In this document: positions 49,085-58,380 of the stretch, piece by piece
Position numbering within the stretch: the first letter of the stretch is position 1
Layout of the letters: the number at the start of each line of letters is the position of its first letter
Assembly (NCBI RefSeq): GCF_900099905.1
Contig: NZ_FNEE01000001.1
Span: 607,091 to 671,090 of the forward strand
DNA: 64,000 bases
Reading direction: 5' to 3'
Origin: Mesorhizobium muleiense
Lineage (GTDB): Bacteria; Pseudomonadota; Alphaproteobacteria; Rhizobiales; Rhizobiaceae
Notes under the pieces: generated by a model
The model's input: only the letters and a program-made list of their open reading frames with translations
What the model was told of the DNA's origin: nothing
Database searches by the model: none
Program-made: the position numbers and the translations under genes

Positions 49085-51010
49085 TCAGCTTGTATGCGGG
49101 ACCCGCTTGTTCACCGTCTCCGGGAAGAAATCGGGCGCTGCACGGCGCTTGCCGAACATCATATCGTATTGCAGCAGACGGAAATCGCGAATCGCCGGGT
49201 CGATTTGCTTCTTGCGCGCCCAGTCGGGCGTGTCCTCGCCCGTCGGCGTCAATAACAAATTGCGGTCGACGACGCTGTAGCGCTTGTGCATCTGGCCGAG
49301 GAAGCCGGTGTAATAGGGGTGGCTGATCCCGGCCGTGGTCAGGACATGGTAGGGCAGAAAGGCTGGACTGACAGTGCCCATGTCCGCGACCGGACCGGTG
49401 CGGTTGGACCATACGATCAGCGGTGTTCGGTGATGCAGCAGCATCTGGTCGGGCGGCTCCTTGCGTGGCGCGACGTTATCCCTAAGGAAGCCGGTCTCGA
49501 CATAGACCGGACCGAGCGGCGGCAGATGGTCGCCGAAGAAGGCGATGACCGTCGGTCGCCGCCGGTTCTTCGCCCATTCGATGAGGCGCTCGAGGCTCTT
49601 GTCGGCGTCGGATGCGCCTTCCGTGAAGCTCAGCAGCGAATCCTTTGCCCACTGGCTGGTCGGAGCCTGCACCTTGTGGGTCGGGTTGTAATAGCGATTC
49701 GGTTCATAGGGTCCGTGGTTTTGCAGGCTGACGGCGAAGTAGAAGAACGGATCGTCCGTGGCGTCGGCTTCGCGGATGATCTCGTCGGTCATCGCCGCGT
49801 CCGACGTCAGCGGCCCGCGCTTTTCGAGATATGGCATGTTTTCTTCGGACTTGAAGTCATCGAAGCCGAAATCGGCATAGACCGGCGTTCGGTTCCAGAA
49901 CCAGCTTGTGCCCGGATGGATGGCGCGCGTCTCATAGCCCTGGCTCTTCAGGAACGTCGCCATCGACGGCACCGGCGCGCGGACATATTGCTGGTAGGGG
50001 ATGCTGCCGGCCGGCAGGAAGGCGTTGGAAAAGCCGGTCAGCGCCTCGAACTCGACATTGGCGGTCATGCCGCCGAATTCGGGCGAGAACACGTGGCCGG
50101 AGCGCAGCGCCCGCACATTGGGAATCGGATCGGGCGTGATGGTGACGCCGGGCAGTTCGGTCGGATCCCAGAAGGATTCGCTCATGACGATGATGATGTC
50201 TGGCTTCTCGGCCGGCACCGATGCCTTCACGCCAGATCTTTCGATCGCCGCGATCGCCTTGTCGGAGTAGCCGGCAGGCGCGGGAACATGGGCCATCGGC
50301 ACGTTGAGGGCGAAGGCCAGTGCGAAGCCGTTGGAGGCGTAATTTTCCTTCTGGTCCCACATGATCGGGATGATTTGCAGCCGGTCGCGGGTCCACGAGA
50401 ACGTCGCGTAATCCATGATCGACACGAAGAAGGCGAGCAGCGGCACGGTCAGCGTCAGCCGGGCCAGGCGCCCCTTGCGACCGAGCGCCGGTACGCGGCG
50501 GCGCCACAGCCGCCAGCCATAAACGAGCAGCGAGAGGCTGCCGACGATGCCGACCGCCAGAGCGATGGCGGTTCCCGGACGTTCGCGCACCAGCAGCGGC
50601 ATCAGCGCCACGATCTGACGTGAATAGAGGAAATCGGTCGGATAGAGCGGATCGCCGAGATAGAGCGATTTCTGGTGGCCGACAAAGGCCAGCGCCAGCG
50701 TCAGCGGCGCGACGATCATCAGGCTCTGGTGGCTGCGGCCGAGCACGGCATCGAGGCCGATCAGGATCAGCGCGAAGATGATGATGGTGGTCCAGCCGGG
50801 CTTGAAGGGCTGCAGGAAGAAGCCGACGGTGCCGGCAAAGTCGCCGCGCACGATCAGTTCGATGGCAAAAACCAGGATGGTGGCGACCAGAAGGCTGACG
50901 AGGCCATAGCGGATAACAGGCCATTTCCGGCCCGGCAGATAGCCGGTGGCCGGATCGCCTTCCAGAAACTGCGGCGCGGATTTGCCAACGCCTTTCTTGA
51001 TCCTTGCCAC
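49085..51010 (-). CDS. LtaS-like phosphoglycerol transferase (sulfatase fold)
   Basis: 641 residues. Five N-terminal membrane segments (about 24-46, 56-74, 80-99, 126-145, 170-188) precede an extracytoplasmic sulfatase/alkaline-phosphatase-like domain: IIIVMSESFWDPTEL, WFWNRTPVYADFGFDDF, FFYFAVSLQNHGPYEP, FFGDHLPPLG. Members transfer phosphoglycerol from phosphatidylglycerol onto glycans or polymers. The GTG at 51010 has a fine ribosome site (GGGGGA, eight bases ahead); a GTG at 51034 would add eight residues but touches the PHO-like array. Confidence 0.85.
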   Translation of the reverse strand: MARIKKGVGKSAPQFLEGDPATGYLPGRKWPVIRYGLVSLLVATILVFAIELIVRGDFAGTVGFFLQPFKPGWTTIIIFALILIGLDAVLGRSHQSLMIVAPLTLALAFVGHQKSLYLGDPLYPTDFLYSRQIVALMPLLVRERPGTAIALAVGIVGSLSLLVYGWRLWRRRVPALGRKGRLARLTLTVPLLAFFVSIMDYATFSWTRDRLQIIPIMWDQKENYASNGFALAFALNVPMAHVPAPAGYSDKAIAAIERSGVKASVPAEKPDIIIVMSESFWDPTELPGVTITPDPIPNVRALRSGHVFSPEFGGMTANVEFEALTGFSNAFLPAGSIPYQQYVRAPVPSMATFLKSQGYETRAIHPGTSWFWNRTPVYADFGFDDFKSEENMPYLEKRGPLTSDAAMTDEIIREADATDDPFFYFAVSLQNHGPYEPNRYYNPTHKVQAPTSQWAKDSLLSFTEGASDADKSLERLIEWAKNRRRPTVIAFFGDHLPPLGPVYVETGFLRDNVAPRKEPPDQMLLHHRTPLIVWSNRTGPVADMGTVSPAFLPYHVLTTAGISHPYYTGFLGQMHKRYSVVDRNLLLTPTGEDTPDWARKKQIDPAIRDFRLLQYDMMFGKRRAAPDFFPETVNKRVPHTS

Positions 51011-51038
51011 CTTACAATTCCCCCGACCATACACAAAA

Positions 51039-51067
51039 GTGTCATTGAGCTGTCATCGATATGTCAC
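51039..51067. promoter_or_regulatory. PHO-box-like array (three units)
   Basis: Three 7-mers spaced by 4 bases: GTGTCAT (51039-51045), CTGTCAT (51050-51056), ATGTCAC (51061-51067). The PhoB site consensus is CTGTCAT-N4-CTGTCAT; the middle unit is perfect. It lies between the LtaS-like gene and the divergent fabD and suggests phosphate-starvation control of at least one. The forward orientation points towards fabD, but the position is close to the LtaS-like start. Confidence 0.6.
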
Positions 51068-51277
51068 GAAAAGCTAGCGTCTGTGGCTGAAATAAGAAGA
51101 GCCAGCAAACGAATCGTGAGCGATTTTCATCATGAGTGATCGAAAAAAAGCCTTTTGGAACAGGTACTCGGCCAGCGATACCGAGCCGGAGCGGCCCGGG
51201 TCGGGCTGCTAGCGGACTTGACTTGTCAGCCCGCCTTGCGTCACAGGCAGGAAAAATCAGCCGCTTGGGAGGCACGC

Positions 51278-52219
51278 ATGGCCGTCGCATTCACCTTTCC
51301 GGGACAGGGCAGCCAGGCTGTCGGCATGGGCAAGGACCTCGCCGACGCCTTTCCGGAATCGCGGAAGATCTTCGAAGAGGTCGACGACGCGCTCGGCGAA
51401 AACCTGTCGAAGCTGATCTGGGAAGGGCCGGAAGAGAGGCTGACGCTGACCGCCAATGCCCAGCCGGCGCTGATGGCTGTGTCGCTCGCCGCCATCCGGG
51501 CGCTGGAATCGCGCGGCCTCTCGCTGAAGCACAAGGTCGCCTATGTCGCCGGCCATTCGCTAGGCGAATATTCGGCACTTGCCGCCGCCGGTTTCGTTTC
51601 GGTCGCCGATGCCGCCCGGCTCTTGCGTATCCGCGGCAATGCCATGCAGGCGGCTGTGCCGGCCGGCGAGGGCGCCATGGCGGCGATCATCGGGCTGGAA
51701 CAGGCCGATGTCGAAGCCGCCTGCGCTGAAGCGGCCAAAGAGTCGATTTGCCAGATCGCCAACGACAATGGCGGTGGCCAACTGGTGATCTCCGGCGCCA
51801 GGGCGGCGGTCGAGCAGGCGGCGAAGCTGTGCACGGAAAAGGGCGCCAAGCGGGTGCTGATGCTGCAGGTCTCGGCGCCCTTCCATTCGGCGCTGATGGC
51901 ACCGGCGGCCGAGGTCATGCGCGAGGCGCTGGCCGGCGTGACGAAGAACGCGCCGTTCGTACCCGTGGTTTCCAACGTGTCGGTCACGCCGTCCAGCGAT
52001 CCGGACGCAATCGCCCACCGCCTGGTCGAACAGGTGACGGGGCGCGTGCGCTGGCGCGAAACGGTGGAATGGTTTGGCGCCAACGGCATTGCGACGCTGT
52101 ACGAGGTGGGTGCCGGCAAGGTGCTGTCGGGACTGGCGCGGCGCATCAACCGCGACATCGCCACCGGTGCGGTCGGCACGCCGGCCGATGTCGAGGCGGC
52201 GCTGGCGGCGCTCGATTGA
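51278..52219 (+). CDS. fabD: malonyl-CoA:ACP transacylase
   Basis: 313 residues. Loads malonyl onto ACP for fatty acid elongation. Signature FPGQGSQ at the start, nucleophile GHSLGEYSA (Ser about 92) and His in the APFHSALM stretch. The start at 51278 follows TGGGAGG. It begins the fab cluster; a toxin-antitoxin pair separates it from fabG. Confidence 0.96.
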   Translation: MAVAFTFPGQGSQAVGMGKDLADAFPESRKIFEEVDDALGENLSKLIWEGPEERLTLTANAQPALMAVSLAAIRALESRGLSLKHKVAYVAGHSLGEYSALAAAGFVSVADAARLLRIRGNAMQAAVPAGEGAMAAIIGLEQADVEAACAEAAKESICQIANDNGGGQLVISGARAAVEQAAKLCTEKGAKRVLMLQVSAPFHSALMAPAAEVMREALAGVTKNAPFVPVVSNVSVTPSSDPDAIAHRLVEQVTGRVRWRETVEWFGANGIATLYEVGAGKVLSGLARRINRDIATGAVGTPADVEAALAALD

Positions 52220-52272
52220 ACCCTGCGTTTCCGGCTGATGCGGGCGCTTGAATTCTTAGCCTCGTCGGGATA

Positions 52273-52292
52273 TGTGAATACATGTATTCACA
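52273..52292. promoter_or_regulatory. 20-base perfect palindrome, operator of the TA pair
   Basis: TGTGAATACATGTATTCACA is exactly self-complementary and lies just ahead of the antitoxin start. It is the expected site for autorepression by the ribbon-helix-helix antitoxin, alone or with the toxin. Confidence 0.8.
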
Positions 52293-52302
52293 GGAGATCG
52301 GA

Positions 52303-52524
52303 ATGCCGACATCAATCCGACTTGCCCCCGAAATCGAAGAGCGTCTGGATTTTCTCGCGGCCAGGACTGGCCGCAGTAAAGCTTATTATCTGCGCGAACT
52401 CATCGAGCGCGGTCTTGAGGACGTGGAAGACTATTACCTCGCGGCCGAAGTGCTGGAGCGGATCAGAAGTGGCGAGGAGGACGTCATGACAGCCGAGGAC
52501 TTCTGGCGTGGCCTGGACGCTTGA
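52303..52524 (+). CDS. RHH-type antitoxin (RelB/DUF6290-like)
   Basis: 73 residues: ribbon-helix-helix DNA-binding start (MPTSIRLAPEIEERLDFLAARTGRSKAYYLREL) and a toxin-binding tail. The start at 52303 has AGGAG ahead; an earlier ATG at 52282 lies within the palindrome. Overlaps the toxin gene by 17 bases. Confidence 0.85.
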   Translation: MPTSIRLAPEIEERLDFLAARTGRSKAYYLRELIERGLEDVEDYYLAAEVLERIRSGEEDVMTAEDFWRGLDA

Positions 52525-52774
52525 ATATGCCCGCTCGGCGCGCAAATTTATTGAAAAACTGGATCCGCAGACACGTCGACGGCTCCGCGACTTCATCGAG
52601 AACCGTATTGCCGCCCTCGACAATCCGCGTGAAGCCGGCAAGCCGCTGAAGGGACCGTTAGCGACTTTTTGGAGGTACCGGGTTGGGGATTATCGAGTTA
52701 TCTGCGATGTGCAGGACAAGCGGCTCGTCATTCTGGTGGTTACAATAGGCCACCGCAGTGATGTCTACAGGTAG
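52508..52774 (+). CDS. RelE/ParE-family toxin
   Basis: 88 residues of RelE/ParE fold (VAWTLEYARSARKFIEKLD ... YRVGDYRVICDVQDKRLVILVVTIGHRSDVYR). Likely an mRNA interferase or gyrase inhibitor; the residues LVVTIGHRSDVY are of RelE type. GTG start. Lies between fabD and fabG, so the pair was inserted in the fab cluster. Confidence 0.85.
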   Translation: MAWTLEYARSARKFIEKLDPQTRRRLRDFIENRIAALDNPREAGKPLKGPLATFWRYRVGDYRVICDVQDKRLVILVVTIGHRSDVYR

Positions 52775-52816
52775 CCACATTCGCCGGCCTGTCCGATTTG
52801 GAAGAGGATCAAAGAC

Positions 52817-53554
52817 ATGTTTGAATTGACCGGCCGCAAGGCGCTCGTCACAGGCGCATCGGGAGGCATCGGCGAGGCTATCGCCAGGGTGCTGCATGCG
52901 CAGGGCGCTGTCGTCGGCCTGCACGGCACCCGCGTCGAGAAGCTGGAAACGCTGGCGGCCGAGCTCGGCGACCGGGTCAAGCTGTTCCCGGCGAACCTTT
53001 CCAATCGCGACGAGGTCAAGTCGCTCGGCCAGAAGGCCGAGGCCGATCTCGAAGGCGTCGACATTCTCGTCAACAATGCCGGCATCACCAAGGACGGGCT
53101 GTTCGTGCGTATGGCGGACGCCGACTGGGATTCGGTGCTCGAGGTCAATCTGAACGCCGTGTTCCGGCTGACCCGCGAACTCACCCATCCGATGATGCGG
53201 CGTCGGCATGGCCGCATCATCAACATCACCTCTGTGGTTGGCGTCACCGGCAATCCCGGCCAAACCAACTACTGCGCCTCCAAGGCCGGCATGATCGGCT
53301 TTTCCAAGTCGCTGGCGCAGGAGATCGCCACGCGCAACATCACCGTCAACTGCGTCGCCCCGGGCTTCATCGAATCGGCGATGACCGACAAGCTCAACGA
53401 CAAGCAGAAAGAGGCGATCATGGCGGCGATTCCGACACGGCGCATGGGCACCAGCGCCGAAGTCGCCTCCGCCGTCGCCTACCTTGCTTCCAACGAAGCC
53501 GCCTATGTCACCGGCCAGACCATTCACGTCAATGGCGGCATGGCGATGATTTGA
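52817..53554 (+). CDS. fabG: 3-oxoacyl-ACP reductase
   Basis: 245 residues. NADPH-dependent reduction of 3-oxoacyl-ACP. TGASGGIG at 12-19, NNAGITKDGL, and catalytic Ser-Tyr-Lys in ITSVVGVTG / YCASKAG. The length and position in the fab cluster fix the assignment over other SDRs. Confidence 0.95.
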   Translation: MFELTGRKALVTGASGGIGEAIARVLHAQGAVVGLHGTRVEKLETLAAELGDRVKLFPANLSNRDEVKSLGQKAEADLEGVDILVNNAGITKDGLFVRMADADWDSVLEVNLNAVFRLTRELTHPMMRRRHGRIINITSVVGVTGNPGQTNYCASKAGMIGFSKSLAQEIATRNITVNCVAPGFIESAMTDKLNDKQKEAIMAAIPTRRMGTSAEVASAVAYLASNEAAYVTGQTIHVNGGMAMI

Positions 53555-53743
53555 CAGTTGCGGGAAAACACCCCTTTTCACCTTGGAGCCCGGCCTATTT
53601 TCGTGTAATGCGGCCCGCAACCCGGCGGTTCGGGCAAAAACCGGTCCGGTGCCGTTGCGTTTCCGACAGGACCATCTTTCAGCTTGATTAGCGGCATTCT
53701 GCCCGCTAACGAAGACAGACAAACAAAAGACGAGGATGCCCAA

Positions 53744-53980
53744 ATGAGTGACACCGCAGAGCGCGTCAAGAAGATCGTTATCGAGCACCTTGGCGTCGAT
53801 GCCGACAAGGTGACGGAGCAGGCGAGCTTCATCGATGATCTGGGCGCGGACAGTCTCGACACGGTCGAACTCGTCATGGCGTTCGAAGAAGAATTCGGCG
53901 TCGAGATCCCGGACGATGCGGCCGAAACCATCCTGACTGTCGGCGATGCGGTGAAGTACATCGACAAGGCTTCGGCCTGA
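53744..53980 (+). CDS. acpP: acyl carrier protein
   Basis: 78 residues, acidic. Phosphopantetheine site Ser37 in [12 protein letters not shown]. Carries growing acyl chains for the fab enzymes. The start at 53744 is the usual [10 protein letters not shown]; 189 bases after fabG suggest its own promoter. Confidence 0.97.
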   Translation: MSDTAERVKKIVIEHLGVDADKVTEQASFIDDLGADSLDTVELVMAFEEEFGVEIPDDAAETILTVGDAVKYIDKASA

Positions 53981-54014
53981 CGCTATTTGCAGTCATCACC
54001 GAGGAGGACCTGCG

Positions 54015-55277
54015 ATGAGGCGTGTCGTCGTCACGGGCCTTGGGCTGCTTTCGCCGTTCGGCGTAGGCTTTGAGCATGGCTGGAAGGAACTACTGACCGG
54101 CCGCAGCGCAGCCAAGCGCATCACCGAGTTCGAGGTGGAGGATCTTGCCTGCAAGGTCGCCCACGTCATCCCGCGCGGCAATGGTGAGAATGCCACCTTC
54201 AATCCCGAGACCGTTCTCGAGCCGAAGGAACTGCGCAAGATCGGCGACTTCATCCTCTACGGGATCGCGGCCGCCGACGAGGCGCTGAAGGATTCGGGGT
54301 GGGCGCCGAAGACGCATGAAGAGCAGTGCGCCACCGGCGTGCTGATCGGCTCCGGCATCGGCGGCATCGAAGGCATCGCCGAGAACGCGATGATCCTGAA
54401 GGAGCGCGGTCCGCGCCGCATCAGCCCGTTCTTCATCCCCGGCCAGATCATCAATCTCGTGTCCGGCCAGGTTTCGATCCGGCATGGGCTGAAAGGCCCC
54501 AACCACGCCGTCGTCACCGCTTGCTCCACCGGTGCGCATGCCATCGGCGATGCCGCCCGGCTGATCATGTGGGGCGATGCCGACGTGATGGTCGCAGGCG
54601 GCACGGAAGCGCCGGTGACGCGGCTGTCGATCGCCGGCTTCGCCGCTTGCCGGGCGCTGTCGACCGACCGCAACGACGCTCCGGAAACGGCCTCGCGTCC
54701 CTATGACCGCGACCGCGACGGCTTCGTCATGGGCGAGGGCGCCGGCGTCGTCATTCTGGAGGAACTGGAACACGCCAAGGCGCGCGGCGCCAAGATCTAT
54801 GCCGAGGTCACCGGTTACGGCTTGACCGGCGATGCCTATCACATCACCGCGCCGGCCGAAGATGGTGACGGCGCCTTTCGTTGCATGGTGGCGGCGCTGA
54901 ACCGGGCCAAGCTGACGCCCGCAGACGTCGACTACATCAATGCGCACGGCACCTCGACCATGGCCGACACGATCGAGCTCGGCGCCGTCGAGCGGCTGGT
55001 CGGCAACGCCGCGTCGAAAATATCGATGTCGTCGACCAAGTCGTCGATAGGCCACCTTCTGGGGGCGGCGGGCGCCGCCGAGGCGATTTTTTCGATCCTC
55101 GCCATTCGCGACAACATCGCGCCGGCCACCATCAATCTCGACAACCCGGAGCGCGAAACGGCGATCGACCTGGTGCCGCACAAGCCGCGCGCCCGCCAAA
55201 TCGATGTGGCGCTGTCCAATTCCTTCGGCTTCGGCGGCACCAACGCCTCGCTGGTCTTCCAGCGCTACAATGGCTGA
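54015..55277 (+). CDS. fabF: 3-oxoacyl-ACP synthase II
   Basis: 420 residues. Condensing enzyme KASII. Catalytic Cys in VTACSTGAH, His in NAHGTST and His in SSIGHLLGAAGA. Follows acpP by 34 bases with ribosome site GAGGAGG. Hairpins directly behind the stop. Confidence 0.97.
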   Translation: MRRVVVTGLGLLSPFGVGFEHGWKELLTGRSAAKRITEFEVEDLACKVAHVIPRGNGENATFNPETVLEPKELRKIGDFILYGIAAADEALKDSGWAPKTHEEQCATGVLIGSGIGGIEGIAENAMILKERGPRRISPFFIPGQIINLVSGQVSIRHGLKGPNHAVVTACSTGAHAIGDAARLIMWGDADVMVAGGTEAPVTRLSIAGFAACRALSTDRNDAPETASRPYDRDRDGFVMGEGAGVVILEELEHAKARGAKIYAEVTGYGLTGDAYHITAPAEDGDGAFRCMVAALNRAKLTPADVDYINAHGTSTMADTIELGAVERLVGNAASKISMSSTKSSIGHLLGAAGAAEAIFSILAIRDNIAPATINLDNPERETAIDLVPHKPRARQIDVALSNSFGFGGTNASLVFQRYNG

Positions 55278-55290
55278 CCGGTCCGCCGAC

Positions 55291-55319
55291 CGGCACGGTC
55301 TATGCGTGCCGTCAATTTT
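55291..55319 (+). terminator. hairpin pair after fabF
   Basis: CCGGTC-CGCC-GACCGG at 55278-55293 is followed by CGGCACG-N7-CGTGCCG (55291-55311) and TCAATTTT. A moderate terminator or attenuator between fabF and mltG. Confidence 0.5.
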
Positions 55320-55379
55320 GCCATATTCGCCCCTACTGTGCCCAAGGGGATTCGTTGCAAGATCAAACGGTAGGGCGCC

Positions 55380-56618
55380 ATGAGCACAAATTCGGCGGAC
55401 AACGGGCAATTCGGGCAACGGTCCGCACCGTCGGGCCCGATCGTGCCGAAAACGGCCAGCGAGGCATTGCGGCCTGAAGCCGGCACGCCGCCGCCCAAGC
55501 GCTCGCGCGCCTCGCGCAGCCAGTTCGTGGTGTTCATGAACTTCGTCATCTCCCTGGTGATGCTGATGGTTCTGGCGGCTGGCTTTGCCTTGTATTTCGG
55601 CAAGCAGGAATTCAACGAGCCCGGCCCTTCGGCCAATGCCGACACCTTCCTGGTCAAGCCGAACACCGGCGTCCAGGAGATTGCAGAGCAGCTCGAGCGG
55701 CGCGGACTGATCAGCGATGCGCGCATCTTCCGCCTTGGCGTGCGCGCTTTTGGCAATGATTCCGCCCTGAAGGCCGGCGAATACGAGATCAAGCCGCAGG
55801 CCTCGATGCGCGACATCATGGAGTTGCTGAAGAGCGGCAAGTCGGTGATGTATTCGCTGACCGTCCCCGAGGGGCTGACGGTCGAGCAGGCGCTGCAGCG
55901 CATCGCCGATCAGGCAGCGCTCGATGGCGATATGCCGGGGACCATTCCACCCGAGGGCAGCCTTGCTACCGACACGCTGCGTTTCACCCGCGGCGCGACA
56001 CGCCAGCAGATGGTCGAAAAGCTTTTGGCGGACCAGAAGAAGCTTGTCGAGGAAGTCTGGCAGCGGCGCGCCCCCGATCTGCCTCTGGCCAGTGTCGAAG
56101 ACTTCGTCACCCTGGCTTCGATCGTCGAGAAAGAGACGGGCAAGGGCGACGAACGCTCGCGGGTCGCGTCCGTCTTCCTCAACCGGTTGGCCAAGGGCAT
56201 GCGGCTGCAGTCCGATCCGACCATTATCTACGGCCTGTTCGGCGGCAAGGGCAAACCCGCCGACCGCCCGATTTATCAGTCTGACATCAAGAAGCCGACG
56301 CCCTACAACACTTATCTGATCAACGGCTTGCCGCCGACGCCGATCGCCAATCCTGGCCGTGCGGCACTGGAAGCCGTCGCCAATCCGTCGAAGACCGACG
56401 ACCTGTATTTCGTTGCCGACGGCACCGGCGGTCACGTCTTTGCCGCGACGCTCGCCGAGCACAACGAGAACGTCGCCCGCTACCGGGCGCTGCAGAAGGA
56501 ACTGGCCGATGAAGCCGCCAAGGCCGGTGCTGCCAAGGCCGACGCCGCCAAGGTGGAAGGTCAGACCGACGCGCCGGTTGACGACGGCGATGGCGACGCC
56601 GGAGCGGCGGCGCAGTAG
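55380..56618 (+). CDS. mltG: endolytic transglycosylase MltG
   Basis: 412 residues. Single N-terminal membrane helix (about 49-73), a LysM-like subdomain and the YceG-type catalytic domain with Glu in SIVEKETGKGDER. Cuts nascent glycan strands and sets chain length. Pro/Gly-rich cytoplasmic head and an Ala/Asp-rich tail (from 375) are lineage additions. Confidence 0.94.
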   Translation: MSTNSADNGQFGQRSAPSGPIVPKTASEALRPEAGTPPPKRSRASRSQFVVFMNFVISLVMLMVLAAGFALYFGKQEFNEPGPSANADTFLVKPNTGVQEIAEQLERRGLISDARIFRLGVRAFGNDSALKAGEYEIKPQASMRDIMELLKSGKSVMYSLTVPEGLTVEQALQRIADQAALDGDMPGTIPPEGSLATDTLRFTRGATRQQMVEKLLADQKKLVEEVWQRRAPDLPLASVEDFVTLASIVEKETGKGDERSRVASVFLNRLAKGMRLQSDPTIIYGLFGGKGKPADRPIYQSDIKKPTPYNTYLINGLPPTPIANPGRAALEAVANPSKTDDLYFVADGTGGHVFAATLAEHNENVARYRALQKELADEAAKAGAAKADAAKVEGQTDAPVDDGDGDAGAAAQ

Positions 56619-56737
56619 CGCCGGACGGTTGTGAAGTCGTCCCTCCGATTCGTCTGACGGCCGGGACGTGCTGATTTTGTCATCAGGAGCGCCCTGCGTC
56701 CGATTCGACGCGAACAGGCGCTCCGGATTTTGAAGCC

Positions 56738-56777
56738 GCGCACGATCTGGCCCGGAACCGCTTCCGGGATCATGCGC
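56738..56777. repeat. GCGCATGA-type dyad repeat, copy 2
   Basis: Ends GCGCACGATC / GATCATGCGC with inner GGCCCGGAACCGCTTCCGGG. Lies 20 bases ahead of the yicC start, within the leader. Confidence 0.65.
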
Positions 56778-56797
56778 CAGGGGGAAGCAAGGGCATC

Positions 56798-57688
56798 ATG
56801 AATTTGCAGAGCATGACCGGTTTTGCACGGGCCGTCGCCGAACATGACGGCACGTCGATCGCCTGGGAGGTCAAGTCGGTCAACGGCAAGAGCGTCGAGG
56901 TCAGGCTGCGGCTGCCGCAAGGCCTCGAGCGGCTTGAGCCGGCCGTCAGGCAGACGGTGCAGAAGCGCTTTGCGCGCGGCAATTTCCAGGCAACGCTGAC
57001 CGTCGGCCGCGCAGCCGGCCAGCAGGCGCAGCCAGTGGTCAACGAGGCCTTCCTGAGAGATCTGGCGGGGCTGGCCAAGCGGCTGCAGGAGATGTTCGGC
57101 GCAGCGCCTGCGACAGCCGACGGGCTGCTTTCGCTGCGCGGCGTGCTCGACATCCCCGAAACCGTCGAAACCGAAGAGGCGCGGGTGGCGCTCGACAGCG
57201 CGATACTCTCGGCGCTCGAAGTGGCGCTGGGCGGGCTGGAGCAGGCACGCCAGGGCGAGGGCACCGCCCTGCGCTCGCTGCTGTCCGGTCATATCGACGC
57301 TATCGAAGCGCTGACACTGCGCGCCGAGGCCGATCCGTCGCGCGAGCCGGCGGTGATCCGCGAACGGATTACCGAGCAGGTGCGGCTGCTGATGGATGCC
57401 TCCGCCAATCTCGACGCCAGCCGGTTGCATATGGAAGCGGCGTTCCTGGCCACCAAGGCCGACATCCGCGAGGAGATCGACCGGCTGAAGACACATGTGG
57501 CATCCGGCCGGGTGCTGCTGGCAGGCGGCGGCGCCATCGGCCGCAAGCTCGATTTTCTGGCGCAGGAATTCAACCGCGAATCGAATACGCTGTGTTCGAA
57601 GTCGAACGCCGCTGCGATCACCGCCATAGGGCTGGAGCTGAAGGCGGTCGTCGACCAGTTTCGTGAACAGGTCCAGAATCTGGAGTAA
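56798..57688 (+). CDS. yicC: YicC-family ribonuclease-type protein
   Basis: 296 residues. Begins [12 protein letters not shown], the family signature, and ends with the conserved [12 protein letters not shown] region. YicC-type proteins act as endoribonucleases or adaptors in RNA decay in some bacteria. Five bases before gmk, as in many proteobacteria. Confidence 0.92.
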   Translation: MNLQSMTGFARAVAEHDGTSIAWEVKSVNGKSVEVRLRLPQGLERLEPAVRQTVQKRFARGNFQATLTVGRAAGQQAQPVVNEAFLRDLAGLAKRLQEMFGAAPATADGLLSLRGVLDIPETVETEEARVALDSAILSALEVALGGLEQARQGEGTALRSLLSGHIDAIEALTLRAEADPSREPAVIRERITEQVRLLMDASANLDASRLHMEAAFLATKADIREEIDRLKTHVASGRVLLAGGGAIGRKLDFLAQEFNRESNTLCSKSNAAAITAIGLELKAVVDQFREQVQNLE

Positions 57689-57693
57689 CCCTG

Positions 57694-58368
57694 ATGGTCG
57701 CCAAGGAGCCTATGGTTGCCAGGGATTTGGGTTCCCGCATTCGCCGGCGGGGTTTGATGCTTGTGCTGTCGTCGCCGTCCGGCGCCGGCAAGTCGACGAT
57801 CGCGCGCAATCTTCTGGAGAGCGATTCCAGTCTCGAACTGTCGGTCTCCGTCACCACGCGGCCGCGCCGCGGCAGCGAGATCGAAGGCGTCCACTATCAT
57901 TTCCGCACCATGCGTGAGTTCGAGCGGCTGCGCGATTCGGACGAACTGCTTGAATGGGCCGAAGTGCATGGCAATTGCTATGCCACGCCGCGTGAGCCGG
58001 CCGAACTGGCGCTGGCACAGGGCCGCGACATGTTGTTCGACATCGACTGGCAGGGCGCCCAGCAGCTCAAGGAGAAGATGCGCGCCGACATCGTCTCGAT
58101 CTTCATCCTGCCGCCCTCGATGAAAGAGTTGAAGGCGCGGCTGAAGCGCCGCGCCGAGGACCAGGAATCGGTGATCGAGACGCGTCTGAAGAACGCTCGC
58201 AACGAGATCGAGCACTGGAAAGAATATGATTTCGTCATCATCAACGACGATCTCGACCGTGCCTTCGCCGAGGTACGCGGCATAGTCATCGCCGAGCGGC
58301 TCAGACGCGACCGCCGGCCCGGGCTGTTCGATTTCGTCTCGGGGCTGCTCGACGAGAAGACGGACTAG
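57694..58368 (+). CDS. gmk: guanylate kinase
   Basis: 224 residues. Phosphorylates GMP to GDP. P-loop [10 protein letters not shown] (about 27-36), [16 protein letters not shown]-binding part and [10 protein letters not shown]-terminal extra stretch of about 20 residues before the P-loop matches related rhizobial enzymes; start at 57694 with GGAG ahead. Converges with rsmA. Confidence 0.95.
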   Translation: MVAKEPMVARDLGSRIRRRGLMLVLSSPSGAGKSTIARNLLESDSSLELSVSVTTRPRRGSEIEGVHYHFRTMREFERLRDSDELLEWAEVHGNCYATPREPAELALAQGRDMLFDIDWQGAQQLKEKMRADIVSIFILPPSMKELKARLKRRAEDQESVIETRLKNARNEIEHWKEYDFVIINDDLDRAFAEVRGIVIAERLRRDRRPGLFDFVSGLLDEKTD

Positions 58369-58380
58369 GGGCCGGCGCAA

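Noticed and set aside
54090..56462. 790-residue open frame on the minus strand opposite fabF and mltG
   Set aside because: Mirror of high-GC genes; composition is unlike a protein family, and both plus-strand genes are certain.
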